A stretch of 64,000 bases of DNA from Candidatus Poribacteria bacterium (GTDB taxonomy: Bacteria > Poribacteria > WGA-4E > WGA-3G), in the NCBI GenBank assembly GCA_028821605.1, contig JAPPFM010000059.1:186001-250000 (forward strand). Reading direction: 5' to 3'. The first letter of the stretch is position 1. Each line of letters starts with the position of its first letter. Below, piece after piece: positions 1 to 7,803 of the stretch. The position numbers were made by a program, and so were the translations under genes. The notes under the pieces were generated by a model. The model was not told the DNA's origin. It saw only the letters and a list, made by a program, of their open reading frames with translations, and made no database searches.

Positions 1-468
1 TAATTAAAAGACCAGAATTTGATTGGAAAAGGGTGCATAATTTGAAAGAATTGTAATAATCCTAATTTTACAATAAAATCTGAAAATATGTTGACATTTT
101 TGGAGACAAGGTTCCTCCATGCTCCGCTGGTGCTGGCGAGGTTCCTTAAATTCGCCTACCGACAACCGATAACTCTCACTGCGAGGCAAACTGATAACTA
201 ATATGAGAGAGATTTCTAACCCCGATCGGTTCTAAAAAGTGAATGGTTCTGGTGTTGTCAGAAATATAACTTGACAAAATAAATCGTTTATGGTATTATT
301 ATAGTGTCCTGAATCGCAACTCAGCAGACACAGCAAAAAATCCGCCATATATGACGATGTTTTTGCAACGCCTTCATCAAGGAGGACTAACCTCGTTCAT
401 TGAGCGAAGTCGCCCCTACATGGTATGGAGATTCTTATTGTAAATCAAGCGGAAAGGAGTTTTTCAAC
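1..468. other. Intergenic leader region with repeat fragments and ferredoxin promoter
   Basis: I see no convincing gene here. Positions 66-150 resemble the left part of the TA-flanked MITE family found at 50588-50727 and 54341-54482 (shared start-like block TAAAATCTGAAAATATG, then an interior with CCGCTGG/GGCGAGG). Positions 169-189 carry a 21-bp block that occurs identically at 19806-19826 and as its reverse complement at 26676-26696. The ferredoxin promoter lies at 271-299. An open frame could begin with TTG at 400 and run into the ferredoxin, but the better ribosome site is in front of 469. Confidence 0.6.
271..299 (+). promoter_or_regulatory. Sigma-70 promoter for ferredoxin gene
   Basis: A TTGACA box (271-276) and TATTAT box (294-299) are separated by exactly 17 nt. 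The implied transcript would start near 306 and carry a leader of about 160 nt before the ferredoxin ATG at 469. The same arrangement recurs at 1237-1265. Confidence 0.75.
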
Positions 469-726
469 ATGACGTATGTGATTTGTGAACCGTGTATTGA
501 AGTCAAGGACAGTGCATGCGTTGATGTGTGTCCAGTGGACTGCATTCATCCTCTACCCGATGCTGATGAGTTCGAAGAAGCCGACCAACTCTACATCGAT
601 CCGGAAGAGTGCATCGATTGTGGTGTATGTGAACCCGAATGCCCCGTCGAGGCTATCTTCATGGAGGAAGATGTCCCTGAAGAATGGGAAGAGTACATCG
701 AAATCAATGCGGAATACTTTGAATAA
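469..726 (+). CDS. fdxA: 7Fe ferredoxin (3Fe-4S/4Fe-4S)
   Basis: Small soluble electron carrier of 85 residues. The first Cys set reads C6-x2-C9-x7-C17-x3-C21-P, and the second is the classic CIDCGVCEPECP block. The order and spacing match the Thermus/Bacillus-type seven-iron ferredoxins, which carry one 3Fe-4S and one 4Fe-4S cluster; this is from family knowledge and the cluster content is not proven by sequence. The tail is very acidic. I chose ATG 469 because GGAAAGGAG lies just upstream; a TTG at 400 would add 23 residues unlike the family. The gene has its own promoter (271-299) and an intrinsic terminator (764-820), so it is probably transcribed alone. Confidence 0.9.
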   Translation: MTYVICEPCIEVKDSACVDVCPVDCIHPLPDADEFEEADQLYIDPEECIDCGVCEPECPVEAIFMEEDVPEEWEEYIEINAEYFE

Positions 727-763
727 CGGATAGTCGGAGCAATCCTTCCATCGTGACTCACTG

Positions 764-820
764 AACGGTTGTTGATTTGCGGGACCGCCCATGGTCGCAC
801 AAATTAGCAACCGTTTTTTT
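764..820 (+). terminator. Intrinsic terminator after ferredoxin
   Basis: A long imperfect stem starts with AACGGTTG and closes with CAACCGTT, followed by a run of seven Ts. It lies between the ferredoxin stop and the DUF971 start at 832. Confidence 0.75.
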
Positions 821-831
821 GAGAAGCCATC

Positions 832-1149
832 ATGCAGAAATCTCAACCAACTCGTATTGAAAGAACCCAGACAAGCCTGAAAATCGAATGGAAAGATTCG
901 TACCAAAGCGAATTGTCCTACCGCCTTCTCCGACAAAAATGCCCCTGCGCCCACTGCGATGCCACGCGAACAGGAAAAGATCCTTTTCACATTTTACCCT
1001 CTGACGATTTTTTTCAAAACCTATCTCTTGTGGACATTCAGCGAGTCGGACGCTACGCAGTGAGATTGGTATGGAACGATGGACATCGCACTGGAATTTA
1101 TACGTTCCAATTTCTGCGTGAGCTGAGCGAAAACCCGCCTGAAATTTAA
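832..1149 (+). CDS. DUF971 / gamma-butyrobetaine hydroxylase-like N-terminal domain protein
   Basis: A 105-residue stand-alone DUF971 domain. Family marks visible are the basic, Trp-containing start (LKIEWKD), the Cys cluster CPCAHC, and the closing segment VRLVWNDGHRTGIYTFQFLREL. In larger proteins this domain sits at the N terminus of gamma-butyrobetaine dioxygenases and is thought to bind zinc. Alone it also occurs next to iron-sulfur or Mrp/ApbC genes. Here it follows a ferredoxin gene, which would fit an iron-sulfur link, but that is inference. The gene starts only 11 nt after the ferredoxin terminator, with GAGAAG as a weak ribosome site. Confidence 0.8.
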   Translation: MQKSQPTRIERTQTSLKIEWKDSYQSELSYRLLRQKCPCAHCDATRTGKDPFHILPSDDFFQNLSLVDIQRVGRYAVRLVWNDGHRTGIYTFQFLRELSENPPEI

Positions 1150-1236
1150 GCAAAATATATCCTAAAGCTAAATACCCCTATTTTCCCTGAAGATATTGTA
1201 TAATTCAAAGTTAGACATAGACTTTATCATTTTAAT

Positions 1237-1265
1237 TTGACAAATAAGGAAATTTGTCGTATTAT
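1237..1265 (+). promoter_or_regulatory. Sigma-70 promoter in 1150-1670 gap
   Basis: TTGACA (1237-1242), a 17-nt spacer and TATTAT (1260-1265). It lies about 48 nt upstream of a small open frame at 1313 that has its own ribosome site, and it could also serve the secreted protein gene at 1671. Confidence 0.65.
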
Positions 1266-1312
1266 AACTGATATATTGGGTGCCACCTAAAAGATTTTAA
1301 AATAAAGGTGAG

Positions 1313-1480
1313 ATGATGCGAAACGGATTTATTAATGTCAACATTGAGGTAACAATTTCCCGTGCGATTGCTGTGGGTATCTTCCAAAGTGAAGATATGT
1401 GCTATGCTGACATGTCCTTACCTGAGTCTGTAATCAGAGAGATCGCGTTTAACCCCCCCCTTCTGCTTATCAAAAATTAA
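1313..1480 (+). CDS. Possible small protein of 55 residues
   Basis: An ATG-ATG start (1313/1316) is preceded at a good distance by AAAGGTGAG and, further up, by the near-consensus promoter 1237-1265. The product begins MMRNGFINVNIEVTISRAIA and ends LLLIKN. I do not recognise a family. The frame passes through a run of eight Cs (1453-1460). With one extra C, the frame would continue open for roughly 60 more codons, to a stop just before the secreted protein gene; with one C fewer it stops within about 15 codons. It may be a real small gene, a remnant, or a variable 5' segment. The remainder of this 520-bp gap shows no other gene. Confidence 0.35.
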   Translation: MMRNGFINVNIEVTISRAIAVGIFQSEDMCYADMSLPESVIREIAFNPPLLLIKN

Positions 1481-1670
1481 GCATTTCTATTTATAGAACA
1501 GCATCGGTTGTTATCGTCGTGCTGCAGTCGCGCCCGCGTTCGCTCCCTTTTGCTTGGCGTGTCTCTTCGCAGGCTATTTTGTTTTCGTATCGGCTTTCGG
1601 CGGGTGCGTGTTATTTCCGCACCGATGTCCGACCGGTTGGTTAAAATCCTCATCACATAGGAGAATTTAG

Positions 1671-3323
1671 ATGCATAAAAGAATGAAACCACTTTTTTCT
1701 TATAATTTTAGCGACGGTATAGTCTCAAATCGCTTGATATTTTCCCTAATTTTTTCTTTTTTCTTTTTTGCCGTGTTTACCCCTATCGTAACGCCAGAAG
1801 AAACGGAAGAAAAAACGACGGTTGACATAAGCAGTAAAAAGATAGCAGATGTTGATCCTAACACACCAGGGGACCAAAGTGGTTGGGCCATGACGTTCAA
1901 GATCGTCTCAGGGCCGGATCCTGGTCCAAACTTTATTAATGATATTTTTATAGAAAATACTCCGGTGACAGAGCATCCTCTTTTCAAGAGCTTTGGGAAG
2001 ACGAGTGATGATCCTATCATCTATACACTCATCGTATATGATGAAACCCCTCCGTCTGATGAGAGTTCAACGGGCAATTCCGCCACGCCGCCAAGTCAAC
2101 CGGAACCCAAAACCCCCTCAGCAACTTCTACTGAACCTTCTACCGAGCAGGCACCCAAGGTGTCCACGCCTGATGAGAGTTCAACGAGTAAGACACCAGC
2201 ACAGCAGGCTGCTCCTCAAAGTTCAACACGGAATACACCAGCACAGCAGGCTGCCGCTCAAAGTTCAACGGGGAATACACAAGGAACGCCGCGTTCGGAC
2301 ACCACTAACACACCTGCCGATACGACACGAACACCGACACCTGATACACCTCAGCAACAAGCATCTAATTTGGTTGTTGAAGCACTTAAAGTAAACAAAG
2401 ATGTTTTGGATGCAGGTGAATCTTTTACAATTTCTGCAGTTGTCAAAAATCAGGGCGAAGGATCGTCGGAAACCACAGGAACGCTAACATACTATCAATA
2501 CTTTGATGATAAGTCCGTAGAAAAGGTGGGTGAATCTGAGATTGCCTTACTTGCTGCTGGCGAAACAACCGATGTCGGTATTACACTGACAGCACCAGAA
2601 ACGTCTGGATCACATTCTTATTATGCATGTGTTAGCACGAACTGCGCATCTATCGTCAAGATTTCTGTCAGATCAGAAATAAAAGAATTGGTAATTTCTT
2701 CTGGAGATAATCAGACGGGAACCCCTAACAACGATTTGCCTAACCCTATTTCTGTACAGGTATTAGATGAGGATGGCGTAGGTGTTCCACGTGTTCTCGT
2801 TATTTTCCGAGTTGTGTCTGGCACAGCTCACATGAGGCGAGCAGGGGGCCCTAAAAGATGGCGCGGTACGTCTGCGTGGACAGATAGTGAGGGGTATGCG
2901 AAAGCGTATGTCACGCCAGCAGACACGGAAACAATAAAGATTCGAGCAAGTGTTGATGGTTTAGACCCAGTCGTCTTTACGGTTAATCCTGAACAGGTGG
3001 GCAGTGCTCCTTCAGCACAGTTGCAATCTCATATAACCGCTTTGTTGGCGAACTACCCAAACCCCTTTAACCCAGAGACGTGGATTCCTTATAGGTTAGC
3101 GAAAGCGTCAGAAGTTGTTGTGGTAATCTTTGCTTCAAATGGGCAAGTCATTCGTCGGCTACACCTCGGTCATCAACCCGCTGACATCTACCAAAGTCGT
3201 AGCCGTGCTGCCCACTGGGACGGCAAGAATGAATACGGTGAACCCGTCGCAAGCGGTGTCTATTTTTATACGTTTACAGCCGGCGATTTCATTGCAACGA
3301 GAAAAATGTTGATAATGAAATAG
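1671..3323 (+). CDS. Secreted CARDB/Ig-like protein with T9SS-type C-terminal domain
   Basis: A 550-residue exported protein. A hydrophobic segment at residues 22-40 acts as signal peptide or anchor. Residues about 125-225 are a Ser/Thr/Pro/Gln-rich linker with near-repeats (PAQQAA, SSTGNT). A CARDB-like adhesion domain spans about 230-335, followed by a Big-1/Ig-like domain (about 338-443). The final 95 residues carry NYPNPFNPETWIPYRL and end with GVYFYTFTAGDFIATRKMLI, the pattern of a FlgD-Ig/T9SS type A sorting domain. GGAGA precedes the ATG. The product is probably displayed at the cell surface; its ligand is unknown. No secretion-machine gene is in the window. Confidence 0.85.
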   Translation: MHKRMKPLFSYNFSDGIVSNRLIFSLIFSFFFFAVFTPIVTPEETEEKTTVDISSKKIADVDPNTPGDQSGWAMTFKIVSGPDPGPNFINDIFIENTPVTEHPLFKSFGKTSDDPIIYTLIVYDETPPSDESSTGNSATPPSQPEPKTPSATSTEPSTEQAPKVSTPDESSTSKTPAQQAAPQSSTRNTPAQQAAAQSSTGNTQGTPRSDTTNTPADTTRTPTPDTPQQQASNLVVEALKVNKDVLDAGESFTISAVVKNQGEGSSETTGTLTYYQYFDDKSVEKVGESEIALLAAGETTDVGITLTAPETSGSHSYYACVSTNCASIVKISVRSEIKELVISSGDNQTGTPNNDLPNPISVQVLDEDGVGVPRVLVIFRVVSGTAHMRRAGGPKRWRGTSAWTDSEGYAKAYVTPADTETIKIRASVDGLDPVVFTVNPEQVGSAPSAQLQSHITALLANYPNPFNPETWIPYRLAKASEVVVVIFASNGQVIRRLHLGHQPADIYQSRSRAAHWDGKNEYGEPVASGVYFYTFTAGDFIATRKMLIMK

Positions 3324-3391
3324 GCAAAGGTGATTGCGGTTGTCAGGTTGGGATCGTATCCGTTGGAAAAGTGCGAGAGATATGGGATGCT

Positions 3392-3961
3392 TTACTCCGA
3401 TAGCAATCGAGCGACAAGATAGCAGTTTGGTGTTTTTTTCGTAGCACCGAGTTCCTTACTAAGATCCTGACACACTCTCCAGTAACGCGTGTAATTGAGC
3501 GGACGGAATTGGCGACGTTTCCCAATAAAGGTTTTGTGGCAACAGGCTAACTCATTGCTGTTTTGAATTGGGTATCCCCAGACGCGACAGATAACCGGGC
3601 GGTGTTCATAAACAGAGCAAACGCCGCCGATGAGCATAGGACATTCACCTTCCGGTGTGCCTTTTACCACTTCAATCGCTTTCATACCAGCATCCGGCAT
3701 TATGTTTTCAACATTGTAGCCGTGCGCTTTTAATTTTCTGATGCTCCGTTCCGCTTTTTGGCGAATATATGTGCGGAGTTCGGCAGGAAGGGCTTCCAAC
3801 CCTACCTTCAGATCACGAGCTTCAACCTCACTTATCGCCATTGTTGAAGTATTTAGGCAGCAGGAAAAGCAGTCAGATGGGCACGGTATGCCGCCCGATT
3901 CCTCACGCAAGCGTTCAACATCGCGTTGGATTTCATCAACGAGTTCGTAATATGCTTTCAT
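3392..3961 (-). CDS. YkgJ-family cysteine-cluster protein
   Basis: 189 residues with the YkgJ (putative zinc/iron-chelating) pattern: an N-terminal CPSDCFSCCLN cluster, then CPMLIGGVCSVYEHRPVICR and a later ACCHKTF. YkgJ-family proteins are thought to hold a metal ion or iron-sulfur cluster; the biochemical role is unsettled. The gene ends convergent to the secreted protein gene and starts 8 nt after the stop of the cold-shock/Sm-like gene, so the two are probably co-transcribed. Confidence 0.8.
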   Translation of the reverse strand: MKAYYELVDEIQRDVERLREESGGIPCPSDCFSCCLNTSTMAISEVEARDLKVGLEALPAELRTYIRQKAERSIRKLKAHGYNVENIMPDAGMKAIEVVKGTPEGECPMLIGGVCSVYEHRPVICRVWGYPIQNSNELACCHKTFIGKRRQFRPLNYTRYWRVCQDLSKELGATKKTPNCYLVARLLSE

Positions 3962-3969
3962 GGCAGCAC

Positions 3970-4920
3970 CTAACCTACGGAAAAACTGTAGACAGCATGC
4001 CGAAAAATAACGACTTTCGCGCCGTTCTCTAAAATGAGCTTAATCTCATACGGACTGACCCAATCTATAGTCCCGCGAAACATTTCACCTTCACGAAGGT
4101 TAACCTGAATCGGGGTGCCATTTTTTCGGGCGTGTTGAACGGCTTCTGTATCAATCTCAGGTGCCTGCGCGTCAGGGGCAAGTTGTGTCAATTGCTGTGC
4201 CTTCACAGCGTCATCAATAGCAACAGAAGCCTGAACCCTTTCCGCATCAACATCTTTATAGCAGTATTTAACATCTGTTTTCGCGACGTGCTGTTCCTTT
4301 CCATTGCTATTGAGTGTCAGCGTAGAAAGCGTCATTTCAAGGACGGTAGCAGGGAGTTGCACCTGGTTATACAACGCAAAAAACATAGATGTTTCAAAAT
4401 TAATCTGCTTAAGAATGTAGAGGTCGCCAAAGCTGAGTTGCTTGGAAGACGGGTCTTGTCCCTCTCGTGCTTGTGCTGTGGAGTCGTCAGAATTTCTTGT
4501 TGAGGTGTGTTGAGGCTCTGCTTTAGACCTTGAAGGTGCTGTGGATGTATCGCGGTCTCGGCGATTCCGAAGGGGTCTTGATTCATCGGCTTTGTAATCA
4601 GTGTTGCTCATTCCCTCATCACTGAGAAATTGTCCCTGATTCTGACCGGGGAAGCCAGCATAACCACGTGGAATAATTGCTTTTCCCTGCCGCAGCCATC
4701 GGCGTTCTGTTGGTGTCAATAAGACTTCGACATTTTGGGCAACGAGTCCCTTCTCGCCTTCAATAATGTTGTACTTTACGCGCTGCCCGACACGGAGCTC
4801 TTCATATTCGGGCTGCTTAATCGCGGAGCTGTGTAAAAAGACATCAGCATCACTGCTATCTTGCGCGATAAATCCGAAGCCTTTATCGAAATTGTAATAC
4901 TTAATCCGTCCTGTAGGCAT
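3970..4920 (-). CDS. Cold-shock domain protein with two Sm/Hfq-like domains
   Basis: 316 residues. Residues 1-68 are a typical cold-shock domain with the RNP1-like KGFGFIAQ and RNP2-like DVFLHSSAI motifs. Residues 70-162 form a polar, disordered-looking linker rich in Arg, Ser, Asp and Gln. Residues 163-222 look like a degenerate Sm fold (FFALYNQVQLPATV...). Residues 262-316 fit an Hfq/Sm domain well: TPIQVNLREGEMFRGTIDW resembles the Hfq Sm1 strand set, and VVIFRHAVYSFS resembles the Hfq YKHAIS Sm2 motif. The cold-shock call is firm; the Sm calls rest on motif pattern only. A role in RNA binding or post-transcriptional control is inferred. AGGAG lies 7 nt before the ATG. It precedes the YkgJ gene. 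Confidence 0.8.
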   Translation of the reverse strand: MPTGRIKYYNFDKGFGFIAQDSSDADVFLHSSAIKQPEYEELRVGQRVKYNIIEGEKGLVAQNVEVLLTPTERRWLRQGKAIIPRGYAGFPGQNQGQFLSDEGMSNTDYKADESRPLRNRRDRDTSTAPSRSKAEPQHTSTRNSDDSTAQAREGQDPSSKQLSFGDLYILKQINFETSMFFALYNQVQLPATVLEMTLSTLTLNSNGKEQHVAKTDVKYCYKDVDAERVQASVAIDDAVKAQQLTQLAPDAQAPEIDTEAVQHARKNGTPIQVNLREGEMFRGTIDWVSPYEIKLILENGAKVVIFRHAVYSFSVG

Positions 4921-5331
4921 TGTACGCTCCTGTGGTCGTGTCCCTTTTCAGGCAGATGACGTTAACCATTCGCGTTCCTTTTGCATAAGGGGAGCCTGCA
5001 AGCAAGACCCCAAATCTCTCAGAACTGTTCAACTTGTCGTATCCCCGCACACTTCACTGTATCCGATTAACCGTTGGATCGCAACCTCTCATTTAAAAGC
5101 AGCAGAAAACCGTAAACTAAATAGCACTGCAGAATGTAAGGTTTTTCTTGACACAATACCCTAACTCTTTTATAATAGAACAAATCTCATCTTGCTTTAC
5201 AGCAAACACCGCCCTATAAGACCGAAAAGAGGGCAAATTGCCAAGACACTATATATTAAATCATAATCCAACACATTTGTCAAGTACGAGACTATAGACA
5301 CACCGGTTTCAGTTTTAAAGGAGACTTTAGT
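4921..5331. promoter_or_regulatory. Divergent intergenic region with consensus promoter
   Basis: The gap between the cold-shock gene (minus) and the amidohydrolase gene (plus) contains a full-consensus sigma-70 promoter on the plus strand: TTGACA at 5148-5153, 17-nt spacer, TATAAT at 5171-5176. The amidohydrolase would have a leader of about 150 nt, with AAAGGAGA before ATG 5332. I could not identify a clear minus-strand promoter or a known riboswitch. Confidence 0.7.
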
Positions 5332-6621
5332 ATGGCAACCACCGATTTGACACATCACATCCAATCCATCCGCCTTGTTGATACACACGAACACATGAGG
5401 CGCGAAGCCGAATGGGTGGAAAATGGTCCCGATATCCTCCAAGATCTGTTCGGAAACTATGTTCCAGCCGACCTTGTAACAGCCGGTGCCTCCCCAAAAG
5501 CGATGGAAAACCTAATGGATGCATCCCAAGACATCGCATCACGGTTTGAAGGTATCCGAGACGCGTGGGAAGCGACACAGTTTACTGGATATGGCGAAGC
5601 AGTCAACCTCATCGCGAAACACATCTATGGACTCGACGAACTAACAAGCGATGGACTTGCGGGTGCCGATAACCTAAAGACGCTTCGCAGTCCCGGCAAA
5701 CGCTATCACATTTTACACGACATCGCGAATCTTGACCATATTCAAACGGATGACTTCAGTTGGCAGTGCACACCAGACACATCCGGTCCCGATTTTTTCC
5801 TCTACGATCTTTCGTGGGCAACATTCTGTAACGGACAGGTTGATCCCAGTGCTATTCACGCCGAAACAGGCGTTGAAGTCAACGACCTCGCTTCCCTTAA
5901 ACAAGGCATGGAGGCGATCTTTGCCAAGCATGCCCCGTGTGCTATCGCCGTAAAATCGCAGCATGCTTACAACCGTACGCTCGATTGGATCGAAAGGAGC
6001 GATGCTGAGGCTTCTGCTGCACTTAACGCTGTTCTCACAAAACTCGCTTCAGATATTGACGAAGCAACACGACTCTGTCTCGGCGATTGGTGCTGGGCGA
6101 GAGGTGTTGAACTCACGATTGAACACAACCTCCCCTTTAAAATTCACACCGGTTATTATGCTGGCAACGACCGAATGCCGGTGCGGCGTATCCCTGCTGG
6201 CAATATGTGTGCGCTGTTCGCTCGTTATCTTGACGCGAAGTTTGTTCTGATGCACATCGCCTACCCTTACAACGATGAATTGGTTGCGCTCGCCAAGCAC
6301 TATCGCAATATTTGGGTTGACTTTTGCTGGGCGTGGAGCATTGATCCCTACAGTTCGCGTGATTTCCTCCGACGATGTATTCATGCGGTGCCCTCAAATA
6401 AGCTGTTCGCCTTCGGTGGCGATACGGGGTGGCCCACCAGCGCAATGGCGTATGCGATCCAAGCTCGAAACGAAATCCGACGCGCCCTTGAGGCTGAAAT
6501 TGCAGACGGCTACCTCACGGAAAAACAGGCAATGGCGTTTGCAACTCGGATTATGAATACGAATCAATACGACTGCTTTGACATAAGCGGCACCCGCTCG
6601 AGCATTGCAAAAGCAGCGTAA
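5332..6621 (+). CDS. Amidohydrolase-superfamily protein
   Basis: 429 residues with the layout of an amidohydrolase-2/uronate-isomerase-like TIM barrel. The metal ligands expected of the fold are visible: HxH in VDTHEHM near the N terminus, a lysine in AIAVKSQHAY, His in FKIHTGYYAGN, His in FVLMHIAYPYNDE, and a closing Asp in FAFGGDTGWP. The substrate cannot be read from sequence; hydrolysis, isomerisation or decarboxylation of a small carboxylate or sugar acid are all possible. It ends one base before the convergent mtnA stop, and its strong promoter suggests solid expression. Confidence 0.8.
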   Translation: MATTDLTHHIQSIRLVDTHEHMRREAEWVENGPDILQDLFGNYVPADLVTAGASPKAMENLMDASQDIASRFEGIRDAWEATQFTGYGEAVNLIAKHIYGLDELTSDGLAGADNLKTLRSPGKRYHILHDIANLDHIQTDDFSWQCTPDTSGPDFFLYDLSWATFCNGQVDPSAIHAETGVEVNDLASLKQGMEAIFAKHAPCAIAVKSQHAYNRTLDWIERSDAEASAALNAVLTKLASDIDEATRLCLGDWCWARGVELTIEHNLPFKIHTGYYAGNDRMPVRRIPAGNMCALFARYLDAKFVLMHIAYPYNDELVALAKHYRNIWVDFCWAWSIDPYSSRDFLRRCIHAVPSNKLFAFGGDTGWPTSAMAYAIQARNEIRRALEAEIADGYLTEKQAMAFATRIMNTNQYDCFDISGTRSSIAKAA

Positions 6622-6622
6622 A

Positions 6623-7663
6623 CTACGAGTCCCGTAATGCCTTCAGACTATCTGTATAGGGTGCGCGTGCGACACCTTTTTCCGTAATAATCGCTGTGAC
6701 GAACGCAGCCGGTGTAACGTCAAACGCGGGACTATAGACCTTGACACCTTCAGGGGCAGTTAGTTTTCCAAAGCCCTCAGTTACCTCTTCCGCTGCCCGC
6801 TGCTCAATAGGAATTTCTGCTCCTGTTTCAAGGGCGAAGTCTAACGTTGAAGTCGGGGCGGCGACATAAAAAGGGATACCGTGCGCCTCTGCAAGGATAG
6901 CAACGTTATAGGTGCCGATCTTGTTTGCAGTGTCACCGTTTGCTGCAATGCGGTCAGCTCCGACAATAACGCATTGGATTTTATCCTCTTTCATGACCTG
7001 CGCCGCCATGTTGTCACAGATAAGGGTTACATCAATGCCTGCCTGCATGAGTTCCCAAGTGGTGAGACGCGCGCCTTGTAACAGTGGGCGCGTCTCATCA
7101 GCATAAACTTGAATTTTTTTACCAGCTTCGTGTGCACTGAACATAACGGCTAACGCTGTGCCATAGTCGGATGTAGCTAACCCACCAGCATTGCAGTGCG
7201 TCAAAATCGTATCGTTTTCATTCAGCAACGCCATGCCGTGCTGCCCGATAGCACGACACATCGCTTTGTCTTCATCAATAATCTCCAGAGCCTCAGCAAG
7301 CAGCACCTCTTTGAGTTCAGGAATCTGAAGATAGCTGTTCTTTTCGGCTGTCTGCGTCATTCTATCGAGTGCCCAAAACAAATTGACGGCTGTTGGTCGT
7401 GACGTTGCCAGATAATCGGTAGCGGACTTGAGTTCAGCGGCAAAATCATCGTAGGTTTTAGCAGTAGAATCCCATATTCCGAGCACCGCGCCCAAGGCAC
7501 CAGCGATGCCGATTGCGGGTGCACCGCGCACACGTAGCGATTTAATTGCTTCCCAAGTTGATGGAAGATCATCGCAATAAATTTGCTTGAATTCGTTGGG
7601 CAACAGCGTCTGGTCAATCATCCGAATTCTGCCATCCGCCCACTCAATTGTTGAAACTGCCAT
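6623..7663 (-). CDS. mtnA: S-methyl-5-thioribose-1-phosphate isomerase
   Basis: 346 residues, the usual length for MtnA, which converts methylthioribose-1-phosphate to methylthioribulose-1-phosphate in methionine salvage. Diagnostic motifs are IRVRGAPAIGIAGA-like text near the N terminus (LRVRGAPAIGIAGALG), THCNAGGLAT containing the catalytic Cys, and GADRIAANGDTANKIGTY with the catalytic Asp. The related eIF2B subunits lack this motif set. GGAGG lies 13 nt upstream of the ATG, a rather long spacing. No other salvage gene is adjacent. Confidence 0.93.
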   Translation of the reverse strand: MAVSTIEWADGRIRMIDQTLLPNEFKQIYCDDLPSTWEAIKSLRVRGAPAIGIAGALGAVLGIWDSTAKTYDDFAAELKSATDYLATSRPTAVNLFWALDRMTQTAEKNSYLQIPELKEVLLAEALEIIDEDKAMCRAIGQHGMALLNENDTILTHCNAGGLATSDYGTALAVMFSAHEAGKKIQVYADETRPLLQGARLTTWELMQAGIDVTLICDNMAAQVMKEDKIQCVIVGADRIAANGDTANKIGTYNVAILAEAHGIPFYVAAPTSTLDFALETGAEIPIEQRAAEEVTEGFGKLTAPEGVKVYSPAFDVTPAAFVTAIITEKGVARAPYTDSLKALRDS

Positions 7664-7803
7664 TTTTCGGTAAGGTTCCCTCCTCTAAAAAAAACGAAGT
7701 ATATTTCAAAGAAATAGACAAAAGACTACGGTTGGTGTTACAAGATAATAGCACTTTCCATGCCACAGGGCAATCAAAATTCACAGTTCAGTTTTCTGAG
7801 AGA

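Noticed and set aside
4-189. Minus-strand open frame of 61 codons at the left edge
   Set aside because: It runs through MITE-like and 21-bp repeat text, has no ribosome site and shows no protein-like composition.
553-990. Minus-strand open frame opposite the ferredoxin and DUF971 genes
   Set aside because: It is antisense to two well-supported genes and crosses the terminator hairpin.
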